Origin: Gamarada debralockiae
Taxonomy: Eukaryota; Ascomycota; Leotiomycetes; Helotiales; Hyphodiscaceae
Assembly (NCBI GenBank): GCA_002803225.1
Contig: NXFV01000940.1
Span: 174,391-238,390 of the forward strand
Length of the DNA: 64,000 nt
Reading direction: 5' to 3'
Shown piece by piece: positions 12,116-22,443 of this stretch. The position numbers and the translations under genes are program-made. The number at the start of each line of letters is the position of its first letter. Within the stretch, counting starts at the first letter, position 1. The notes below the pieces were generated by a model. It was not told the origin of the DNA. It made no database searches and saw only the letters and a program-made list of their open reading frames with translations.

Positions 12116-13523
12116 ATGGCTACAGGGCCATTGGACGTAGTTGTGGTTTGTGGACCTCCTCTTAATTCGATCTCAATTCGATCATATTTTGGCCGCTGAC
12201 TTCGTCGCGCGATAGGTCGGCGGCTCCCTGGCAGGCCTGATGCATGGAATTATGATCAAGCGTCTTGGTCACAATGTCCGCATCCTTGAACAGGTTCCCA
12301 CTTCCATCCGAGAGGGACAAGCGGCGGGTATGAGCACGGGAGTGTACGGTCAGAAGTTCCTAGAGAAGCACGACCGCGTCCAGGATCGTCCGCATTTTGT
12401 CACTGCCTCTTACCTGCGCATCGTCGATGTCGACCTCAATCTCACAGACCTGCGCCCTGTACCTTTTAAATTGACAAATTGGAAAACGTTTTACTACCGA
12501 CTTAGGGCAAATTTTGATGCCCTAAGCAGCGAATACGTCCTAGAACCACCACAAAGTCTGCCGACGGATGGAACTATCTTTTACGACGTTGGCAAACGGG
12601 TGAAGGATGTATCCTATGAGAAAGAATCGGGTCTCACCATAACTTCTGAAGATGTTGGGACGGGGGTATCTACGAGTCTTCATCCAGATCTGATCATTGC
12701 TGCCGATGGCGCAAACTCGACTATCCGGAAACGGCTGTTCCCAGAACTCGAAACACCATATGCTGGATATTTGACGTGGAGAGGCGTCATACCCGAGAAG
12801 AGCATATCAGAAGAGACAATAAACTTTCTTCATGACAATGCTATTCGTTACTGCACAGACGGAAGTTATATCGTAGTGTAAGTAATTCAACTCTACCCTT
12901 CTGGCAGCAAGTTTTCTCGGCTTCTACTAATAGGGGCTAGGTACATAATTCCAGGGGAGGATGGGAACATTACGCCCGGGGAACGGCACGTGAATCTCGT
13001 CTGGTATTATAACTGTGCCAAGTATTCTACCGAATATACCACGGCAATGACCGATATCGATGGATTACAACACCGGAGGACTGTGCCCTTTGGCAAGGTT
13101 CAGCCCGAGGTCTGGGCAAAGCAGCAAGCTTATAGTAGCACAAGATTCGCTGCACCAATAAAGGAGATGGTGGATAATATAGACAAGCCATTTGTCACAG
13201 CCATCTCGGATTGTATGTCACCAAGATGCTCGTTCTACGACGGGAAGCTCTTCTTGGTCGGGGACGCTCTGGCACTTTTTCGTCCACATGTGGCAGAGAG
13301 CACGAATCAATCTGCCCTGCATTGCTTGCTCCTGGAGAAATTGCTCCAGGGGCAGATCAATCTGGCCGCATATGAGAAAGAGGTCATGATGTTTGCGCAC
13401 ACTACACTGCTTTGGAGCAGAGAAATCGGATCACAATATCTTTACAGCCCTATCAGCCACATCTATCACAAGACGCGCTCTCGTTTGGCACGGAAGGGAA
13501 AGCGTTGGGGTGTTCGGCTGTAA
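12116..13523 (+). CDS. FAD-dependent monooxygenase, 2,6-dihydroxypyridine 3-monooxygenase-like
   Basis: Exons 12116-12145, 12216-12877 and 12941-13523 give 424 aa. The first exon is only ten codons and ends inside the dinucleotide-binding motif, which is completed after the intron as VVVVGGSLAGLM. A DG-type motif (LIIAADGANSTIR) follows in the middle, and a GD motif (LFLVGDALALFRPH) toward the C-terminus. These mark a group A aromatic hydroxylase (PF01494 type) that uses NAD(P)H and O2. The GGSLAGL form and the LTWRG..PE segment resemble bacterial and fungal 2,6-dihydroxypyridine hydroxylases, so a hydroxylated pyridine or small aromatic is a plausible substrate. It lies upstream of an XDH-type gene that may hydroxylate nicotinate, but is separated by 2 kb. 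Confidence 0.85.
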
Positions 13524-15516
13524 TGTACAAGGCCCAGAGTATTTGACACACGGTGTTTGAGGAAAGTTATAATTATTCTACTGCAATTTCTCTTCGGAGG
13601 AAGAATTGAGAGTCAGCAGTGGGCATACATCCCACAGTGCCTCGTATTTTGCAACATAGCTGTGCCGCGATAAGGAAAGTGTAACTAGGTCTTAAGGAAG
13701 CCAAGACAAGCGCCCTCTAGGTACTAAAATAGCTCTTTAATATATACTCCCAGGCTTCCTTAGTGCGTGCCTAGGCCGTGCTCACCCATAGTTCAGGCTA
13801 AAGCAGCAGTCGGTCAGGTCCAAAGACAGAAACGGAAAATGCTATGAAAACATTCCCATGTGAGATTCCGTGTTGTGCAAAGGTCAGCTGCTCTGTAATT
13901 ATATTTGGGTCATTAGGGAACTCTTTCCGTTTGGCAACCTGTCTACTATAACTTAAAGGCTTAAATGCTGTCTAAAGAGACTCTTCTTTATACCCTTCTA
14001 GCTTGGGTTCAAGTGCTATAAAAAGGATATAGTAGAGGGCAATACGAAGGCCGCCGCAATTGAAAATTGTGCAGTTTCAAAATTTAAGTGAGACTATATG
14101 AAAAAGGTTCTTAAAGACAATTGATTTTAGAATACAACTAACAAATCCAGAATCTTAAAATCTGGCAAAGGATAGATATCCTTCTATTCTTTTGCTGTTC
14201 TTGACTTGAGAGAGCTTTAGTAAGTTTTGATGTAATTATAAATTCGCGCGTCAGAGATTTGGGAAATTTTGGTGTTCCGAGCAGTGGACGAATTTCAATT
14301 GCGGATGCTGGTGAAAAGGGGAGGCCAAGAGCTATTGCTCAAACTATTGCTCGAGCACTTAATGGTTTACTGTACTGATTAATAAGATGCTCCCTTTCTT
14401 CTTGTGCTATGGCGTGACTCGAGTGTGTTCTGCTCTCTAGGTTTGTTATTGAGTATAGCAATATTTTTCTTGAAATTTCTAAGGCTAAGTAACAGAAATC
14501 GAGAGCTATCTTGACTTGAATTTGATTGCTTCGAGTGAATATAGGTATATGAGTCTTTTGAATTGGAGTTCGAAAGAGATTATGAGACTCTAGCCGTGAG
14601 CCATTTTGGGAGTCCCACAACATATAGTATCTCGAGAAGGAGGGATAGGGATATCTTAAGAGTCTAGAACCTCACTTCAAGAGGTCTTTGGTGTTAAAAG
14701 TAAACCCTGGATATTTATGGTTGTGCTGTAGAGATTAGAATGGTGTTGAGAATGATAAATCTAGTAGTATATTTCTATCTGGCGGAATTGAGTAATGCAA
14801 TAAATATAGTAATGATAATCTCTTGAATTTAGCTTGATCTGATTGGCTAAAATTCCCTGGAAAAGGTCTCCTCATAGCTCTTGCAGAGCAGGGAATTAAC
14901 CTTTATTCAGGAGGGAAGAGGAGAAGAGGAGAGGAGGGGGGGAGGGAAGGATAGTATAAGCTTCTGGGAGAATGTTCTGTTCAAGGACATGTATATAATG
15001 ATCTCTTGGAAAACTTCCACATTTTTGTACGCTAGCCCGTACTAGACACAGAGAAACAGGCAGTACCAGATATTCGCACTTAACCTTTCATCTCTAGTTG
15101 GACACTGGCAAATGCTTTCATTTCCAACGCACCACGGCGGAAATCTATCTCACAGGCTCTTTTATTGATATGGGCACAAGAAGTTGAAGCGATTGTACTA
15201 TTGGGGTCCTGAATCGAACTATCCTTTCGACTGTAGGTTTAACACTTCTTATAGAGCCATTAGGTGCTTGTTTACTTGGCTTGTTTTAACCTACCTTTTA
15301 AACCACTTTACACTTGTTGTACATACTAAATTAAGCGCCTTTGGACAGAGGAGAAAGTAGAGACTCCAAATTCATTGAATTCTCAATTAAAATGCATTAT
15401 AGGAATATGTATGAGAGGCTAAGTGTTAAACCTGCAGTCGAAGGGATAAACGGAGAGTTGCACATTGTCGTCTTACGGCGAGCCAATCCAAGCCTTCCTA
15501 GATCTCCAAAATTTCA
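13524..15516. other. 2 kb intergenic region with a MITE-like element
   Basis: No convincing gene is present. A short inverted pair (TTAAGGAAGCC / GGCTTCCTTA) lies at about 13693-13764. The MITE-like element is at 14054-14304. Around 14905-14955 there is a purine-rich AGG-type run. No tRNA was recognisable. Confidence 0.45.
14054..14304. mobile_element. MITE-like element, family 1 copy 2
   Basis: A 251 bp AT-rich segment is bounded by CCGCAATTGAAAATTGTGCA on the left and, in reverse complement, CCGCAATTGAAATTCGTCCA on the right. Length, end motif and parts of the interior (a TATCCTTCTATT / TACGCCTCTATT stretch) match the copy at 3759-4003, so the two belong to one family. No open frame is present. 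Confidence 0.68.
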
Positions 15517-18500
15517 TCAAGCAACACTAACCCAAAAATTTTCCTCTCCCTCCCTCCTCTCCACCGTCCCAGCCTTCAGTATGCTATCACCAACAGCCAG
15601 CCTCAATCTCTCCGCCGTAGCCGGACTATCCAGCACCAACCTCTCTTCAACCCCATTCCCCTTCCTCGCACTACACAACGCCTCCCTCAACGCAAACAGC
15701 ACAGTTGCACCCAGAAAAAGCGGTGGTTCCCCCACCCCCTTCGAACTTTGAATACTTCTCAAATGTCCCCACTCAACCCCCTGCAAGAAATTCACATTAA
15801 ATTCCTGGGGTATGTCAGAGAAGCCGGGAATTTTGTATGTTCCAGGACCCTTCGTGAAGAGTTGCCCGGAACGTGTCCAGAGGCTTTCTTCCATTGTGAA
15901 GAGACCGAGGCCTTGGATGAATGCCCCTTCGATTTGCCCGTAGTCTATTGCTGGGTTGATTGAGCGGCCAATATCCATTTTTATGTCGGTGCGTAGGACG
16001 GTGTGTGAGCCGGTGAGGCAGTCGAGTTCTACTTCTGTGCATGCCACGCCCTTTATTAGGTTAGCATGTGCTGTAGATATGTGAGGCGGGGAAGAGTAGG
16101 AGCGAGGCTTACTTGGGTGAAGTAGTAATACATCGGTTTCACGGTATTGATATCGTAGTTACCCCACTTGTACCCAATGCGAGGCATCTTCCAGAAACCA
16201 TTTGCAGCCAAGTTTACACGCTCGAAATACGCTGCATGAGCTAGTGTCTTCATAGGTGCATCGGGACCGTACTTCTCGCGGAATGGCTTGAGGCGCTCGT
16301 TGAGTTGATCGCAGGCATCTTTAACAGCCATACCATTCAAATCGCTACCCGATGATGCAGCTGTAGGTGAAGCGTTGGCAATCTGATATGTGGTGGTGTC
16401 TTGAGTGAAGATCGCATCAACAGGAACATTCAGTTCTTGAGCCGCAACTTGACACATCTTCGTGTACAATCCTTGACCCATCTCAGTTCCACCATGATGA
16501 AGAAGAACACTTCCATCAGCATATATCTTCACGCTAGCTCCAGCTTGATTGAGATGCAGCGCCGTAGCGAAACTCAAGCCGAATTTCGTGGGGATCATAG
16601 ACATCCCTCGCTTCCGCCATTTGTGCTCGGAATTGAACTTTACAATTGCAGCTTTGCGCTCGTCGTAGTTGACTTCTTTCCGAACTTGCTCGAGCATCAT
16701 GGGTACATGCCAATCTTGGTCTATCTTCTGCAAGAATGGCGTGAGCTGGCCTTCTTTGTAGAGATTCTTCCAGCGAAGCTCATCGACGGGTATGTTGAGG
16801 CCTTCGGCGATGGCAGTCATGTAGCACTCAGCGATGAACATAGCCTGTGGTCCTCCGAATCCTCGGAATGCCGTGTTGCTGTGGGTATTCGTCTTGCAGA
16901 CGTGACCACGAATGAGCACGTTTGGGATCTCATAGCAGTTATCGAGATGTGTACAGCACCGATCCATTACTGCTCCAGACATATCGAGGGAGTATCCCGC
17001 GTTGTCATAAACATCAGCTTCGAGTGCGATGAGAGTGCCGTCGGATTTAGTCCCAACTTTCCATCGAGCCTGGATGGGATGCCGTTGGCCCGTCGTCATC
17101 ATATCTTCGTCTCGATTCAGCATGCAACGCATCGGCCGCCATTCTTTCTTCGCTGCTACTGCGAGGAGGCAAGCCAGCTGTACGCTTCGCGATTCTTTTC
17201 CACCAAAAGCTCCGCCCATTCGTTTCACTCGTGCGTTGACGCGATTACTCGGAATGCCGCAGACTTGGGAGACGAATTCTTGGGTTTCCATACTATAAGC
17301 TGAGGTTAACTTTCTTCATTGCTATGGGTAGGTGGAAGAACGAACCTATTCTGTGTAGAAGACCAAACCTCGAAAGACTTCTCCTCTTTGTTCGGAATGA
17401 CGAGCGCAGCATTTGTCTCTAAATAGAAATGCTCTTGTCCACCAATCCTCGTCACTCCCTCAAACACCCTGTCACAGGTCTTCCAGACACCATCCATCTT
17501 CTCGTCAAGCGCAGCACCCTTCTTCAACATCTTCCCATACTTGAAGAAGCTGTTTGCTTCAATCGCCTCGTCAATCGTCAATATTGTCGGCAAATCTTCG
17601 TAAACAATCTTCACAGCTCGTGCCGCAGCTTGAGCTCGCAATGCAGTCTCCGCGTAGACAAGTCCAATTGGTTGGCCTTCAGAAAATACTTCGCCATCCG
17701 CGAAGAATGGCTCGTCTTTCACGATGGAACCCCAGAGATTGGCTTCTGAAGGGATGCTTTGCTTGTCCACATATCCCAACGCAAGACCTGGCCCCAGAGC
17801 TGGCGTCCAATCTACCTCCACCAATTTCGCACGCGCACGTTGGGAAAGAACCATTGCACCGAAGAGTTCACGATTCTGTGGAGGCATATCGTCCACATAT
17901 TCTGCCTCTCCAGTGTTTTGCTTGAGTGCTGAAAGATGGGGGATTTGTTTGCCGACAACACGTTGTTCGTGAGGATTGTAGTTATCTCGAGATCCGCTTG
18001 AGATTCCGCGATGAATCTCATTGATGAGATCTGGATCTACTTCTCCTAGCTTGAAGTCCGCGGTGACTTCATGCCAGAATCGGAAGAAGAGGGAGATTGC
18101 TAGCGTCTTGCGGTAGGTCGCCATTCCACCAGGGACGCAGTATGCGAGGTCAAATTCTTGAGCAAGGGATACAATGGCCGTGTCGAGTGTTGCTGAGCTG
18201 TACCACTTTTTGCCCAAGAGCTTCTTCATTGTTTCAGTTGCTAAGACGGTCTTCGGTGCCATGCCACCGTACGACAATGAGATGTCTGAGATGAGCCCTT
18301 CATCATCCAACCTGACCCGGAATGCTGATGTGACGATAGCAATATCGTCATCCTTCCGTTTCGCCTGTTTATAAGCTTTCGTGATCTCCCTTACGCCAGG
18401 GGCTGGAAGTGGAATGTGAACGCTGGTAATGACAGCATCTTGTGGGAGTGTCGTTGTCCGATATGCTGTGAAGAAAGTCGACATCGGCAATGTAAATACT

Positions 18501-20155
18501 CCTTCCATCTTGCTCTGAGCTGTCAAGAAGGCATTTGAAGCCATCAAAACAGGATTGATATCTGAAATCGGAGAAGCTGTCGCAATGTTCCCCGCCAAAG
18601 ATGCAACATTTCGGATCTGTCTCCCAGCAAAATAGCGAAGTTGCTTCTTGATAGCCTCCAAGGCCGACGCGAGTGGGCCGATCTTTGCAAATAATTCCTT
18701 GCAGACACGTTCCACTTCCGTCAATGGCGCATTTGCCCCCAAAACGAGTTCTCGAAGATTGAAAAGTTCCTCTTCGGTCTTTGGGAGCTTGATACCACGA
18801 AGCTCCTCGATGTCTGAGACGTATACGGAGATCGGGAATGATGCGTTCTTGAATCGCACTTCAACCTGAACTTCACTTGATCCGCCGACTAACTTTGCGG
18901 ATGGATATGCATCTTTGATGAGTAGAAGCTGTTCCAGATTCACTGGGCGGAGCCATATCTGAGTGGAGTCTCCATAGTACAATGCAGTCTTTTCGTACCT
19001 TCGGAGCGCAGGTGGGAAGATCAGCTCCGTGTGAGGGGAGTAAGGCGCGAATTTGTATTGGGGATTCCCCTTCCTAGCTTTTGGAGGAGGCACATTGAGA
19101 TTTGTTGTGACCTTGGTTACCTCAACGTGAGTGCCATCTTTTGAGACCCTTTCATTGGATTTGATAGCTTTCCCGTATGTAGCACCACTGACATCAGTTC
19201 CGAGGCCCTCATCAGGACTACTGAATGAAGTCTCAGAAGAAGTTGAGCGTTTGAGGCTTCCCGAATCAGAAGACTCCTCTGACGTCTTAACTGATTCATC
19301 TGTATTCGTCGGGTTGTCTCGACAGCATCCGCCAGGCCTTCCACAAGAGCCGTTTGTTCTGAGTGGTCCACGCGCATTGCTCTCTGACCAATACGGAATC
19401 CCCGAGCAGTCATCCTTCAAAGATATCTCAGCATTCTGGATGGAGTCAGAAAAGATAACTTTGCCGTTCAAGTCTTCGGTAATGAACGTCTTCGCTGCTT
19501 GTAGGATGGGCTTGTAGCCCGTGCATCTGCAAAGGTTCCCATCCAAATGGCCCTCGAGTTCAATGTCACTGGCAGTTAGCCGAAACTCCTTAGACACCGG
19601 GTCATAAGAATTCCTGATAAGGGCATATATTGACATAACGATACCAGGGGTGCAGAAACCACACCTAGGTGATCTGAGTCAGATCGTCGAACAAATTTGA
19701 GGGGTCGGTCACATGAGCTTACTGAGAGCCGTGAAGCTTTGCCATGCGTTCTTGCAATGGATGAGGATTGTCGCTATTTCCAAGGCCCTCAACGGTGATA
19801 ACATGTTTTCCAGCAACTGAAGTCATGTCAATGTTCAAGCATATAATTTTTCGAGCTAGGGAAAAGAAAGTAGCTCACCCCCTATCAGAGGAAATAAACA
19901 AGCATTAATCGACAGGTGATTTATTCTTCCCTTTCGCCCCTCTCTCTCATCCAAACTCTGTAAGACCACAGTACAGGCACCGCAACCCCCTTCTCCGCAT
20001 CCCAATTTGGTCCCCTTGAGGCCATGCTGAGATCTGATGAAATCCAACAGCGTCCATTGCGGATTCGGGTCCGTCAGCTCTATCCTGGTGCCATTGAGAT
20101 AAAAGTCCAACGATGTCTTCTTAAAGATGGATTGGATACTAGGAGATAATTCCAT
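15517..20155 (-). CDS. xanthine dehydrogenase-family molybdoflavoenzyme, candidate nicotinate hydroxylase (HxnS-type)
   Basis: Exons are 20155-19879, 19816-19723, 19664-17346, 17292-16113 and 16050-15517, giving 1467 aa. Two 2Fe-2S domains come first (CGEGGCGAC about residue 53; CGFCTPG and CRCTG). A FAD domain (KLVGGSSEV, GGNIATASPISD type) and the molybdopterin domain follow (GGAFGGKESRS, FRGFGGPQ, HHGGTEMGQG, GVGEPP). Glu and Arg of the purine pocket are present. The segment SFATALHLNQAG, however, differs from the SFT..LNQAG of xanthine dehydrogenases at the substrate-contacting Thr. That, and the divergent OYE neighbour, point to a nicotinate hydroxylase rather than purine hydroxylase I. 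It is about 100 residues longer than usual because of a Ser-rich insertion after a CGRPGGCC motif. The intron between 17346 and 17292 has a GTTCGT donor. Ordinary xanthine dehydrogenase remains the alternative. Confidence 0.85.
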
Positions 20156-20787
20156 GACGAACAGGTATAAAAAGTAAAGGAGTCATGAGGAGGTGAGACT
20201 CGTCGTTGAAGGTCATTGTGGCGGATAGGTCTGACAAACCACGCTGATCGGGCTTGGTGTTTGGAGTGTCTGAGATCGGGCTAAGTTGCCGCCCTAATAG
20301 CCCCCCTTCATATCCTAGCGGTGACGTTTAAAGCTATCGCAAGAGTGGGGCATGATGATTGGAAGGGGAAGGACGGAAGGGACGTGTTGGTGAGACAGCG
20401 AGACGTGAACCCGCTAGAAGATTGGTGACCAACTTTCTGATAAAGCCCTGATAAGGACCCTGGTTTAGCGCCCAAAGCCCCGCCCCCATTTTTCAACACC
20501 ACCACTTTTGCATTCTTGATCTCCTCTACCGGACAGTCGTGAGTACGCACTAAGCTTAAAGCGTGATGAAGTCCCACCGTTGGCACAACCACTGCACTCC
20601 GCCGGAGTTGGGTCTTGACCGCCATAGCAATTGCGTTTCTCTGTAGCTCGGGCACGCCAGTGCTGCAAGGGCAGACTTCGAGAAATCTCTATTCCTCTAC
20701 GTTGTCTGTAAATACAAGCACAAAGTGAACACATCTTGAGCACCTCTGTCTATCTTTCTTCCACTCCTCTGCAAGCCATTCCTCATC
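20156..20787. promoter_or_regulatory. shared promoter of the XDH-like and OYE genes, with GATA sites
   Basis: This 632 bp region separates two divergent starts. It contains two same-orientation TGATAA sites 11 bp apart (20438-20443 and 20449-20454). Further HGATAR matches on the opposite strand lie near 20332 and near 20750. Paired sites of this form are typical targets of AreA-type GATA factors that release nitrogen repression. No pathway-specific operator could be recognised by eye. Confidence 0.55.
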
Positions 20788-22139
20788 ATGCCTTCACGAC
20801 TATCTCCTGAAGGCTTCAAGCCACTTGCACATACTGCTCTGTTCAAGCCTGTTCAGATTGGCGCATTGAAGCTCGATCACAGAATTGTTCAGGCGCCATT
20901 GACTCGCATGAGAGGAACGAAAGAATCTGAGGGAGTCTGGGCTCCTGGCGACATGAATGTCGAGTATTACGCGCAGCGAGCAACCAAAGGTGGATTCCAA
21001 CTCACGGAAGCTACAAACATCAGTCGTCTCGTCAGTTCTTCCCTCACACCTCAAATACTATCTACTAATGTAGCCACAGTGCAGCGGATACCCGGGCATT
21101 CCAGGAGTCTTCACAACAGGTCAACTTGCAGGATGGAAGCGCGTCACAGAAGCAGTCCACGCCAAAGGAGGGCTGATTTACTGCCAGCTCTGGCATGTTG
21201 GACGAGCTACTGTGCCTGCATTGATTGAGAACAACCAGACCATCAGCTCATCTGATATACCGATTACGGGGAAGGCTGTCGATGGCTCCGAATACTCTGC
21301 AACCCCCCCAAGACTCATGACCGTTGAGGAAATCAAGGATGTCACTGCAGAGTTTGCAGCTGCCGCCAAGAGATGTATTGAAGATGCAGGCTTTGATGGT
21401 GTTGAGATCCATGGGTAGAGAATTCTGCCTCCTCGTATTGCCGCTCTGAAGCTGACGGGCATAATACAGTGCCAACGGATACCTCCTCGAACAATTCCTT
21501 CACGACAACGTCAACAAACGCACCGATGCGTACGGCGGGTCAGTCGAAAACCGCTGCCGGTTCCCTCTCGAAGTCATAAAGGCTGTCACATCCGCAATTG
21601 GCGCCGACAAAGTCGGGATACGTCTTTCGCCATACAATTACTACCAAGACACACGTGATTCGAATCCAAATGAACACTGGGCATACCTCTGTAAGCAGAT
21701 CGCCGAGCTCCCCACAGAGAACCGAGTGGCATACGTCCACATGGTGGAGCCACGATTCGACGAAGTGCTCGACGAGCAAGCGAAGATGGATGCATTGGCT
21801 TCATACTCCAAGTCTTCAGCCAAAAACGTCGAGACCGAGATCACAACTGGCACGGGGGTGAACTCGCTGGTACCTTTCCGACGCATTTTAGCTAAGGGAG
21901 GCGTGAAGTTCTTGGCGGCTGGAAACTTCAATAGAGATAATGCTGAGCCGAAGGTCGCGGCTGGTGATGCTGATGCGATTGTTATGGGAAGATGGTTCAT
22001 TGCTAACCCGGATCTGCCGAAGAGGTTGGCGGAGGGCTTGCCGCTGAATACGTATGACCGTTCGACATTCTATGGTGCAGATCCACCGAATAAGGGGTAC
22101 ACAGATTATACCTTCTATGAAACGAAGGTGGCTGCGTGA
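20788..22139 (+). CDS. Old Yellow Enzyme-family NADH:flavin oxidoreductase, candidate HxnT-type
   Basis: Exons 20788-21030, 21080-21414 and 21470-22139 give 415 aa. The N-terminal LFKPVQIGALKLDHRIVQAPLTR, the CQLWHVGR segment, GFDGVEIHGANGYLL, and the C-terminal FLAAGNF and AIVMGRWFIANPDLP are hallmark FMN-barrel features of Old Yellow Enzymes. These reduce activated C=C bonds with NAD(P)H. The catalytic EIHGANGYL motif is split by the second intron. The usual C-terminal extension for fungal OYEs (DPPNKGYTDYTFY) is complete. It is divergently transcribed from the XDH-like gene with a shared promoter, a pairing like hxnS/hxnT. On that basis it may reduce a hydroxypyridine intermediate; on sequence alone it is a generic OYE. 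Confidence 0.9.
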
Positions 22140-22443
22140 TGCCTCTTTGCTGATTTCATCGTGCCTGTAGATAGTTTAAGCTAGAAGATAGATCGAGCAT
22201 GAGACACGTTATTCTAGTATTTCCTGAGTGCAACTCAGTGAAGACTTGAGCCATGGTAGAGTGGCTTTAAATGATTTTGCTGAGTCCATAATTCTGCTGA
22301 GATCATTGAGAGAGTAGGAGTTCCCTCCGACGGCACAAGAATTCGAAAATTCAGTTATCTCTCTTCCCAAACTTAATATTAAAAAACGACTTTTGACCCT
22401 TCACCTCAAGCCTATCTCTCACATTAGCATCTTCCCTTCATAA
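22140..22443. other. convergent intergenic spacer
   Basis: This is a 304 bp gap between the 3' ends of the OYE gene and the NACHT-ankyrin gene. No features were seen beyond ordinary 3' flanks. Confidence 0.5.

Noticed and set aside
16401..17303. 300-codon plus-strand open frame
   Set aside because: It lies wholly antisense to the molybdopterin domain of the XDH-like gene; that strand has clear family motifs and this one has none.
20308..20743. Minus-strand frames of 92-115 codons
   Set aside because: They occupy the divergent promoter of the XDH-like and OYE genes and have no recognisable domains.
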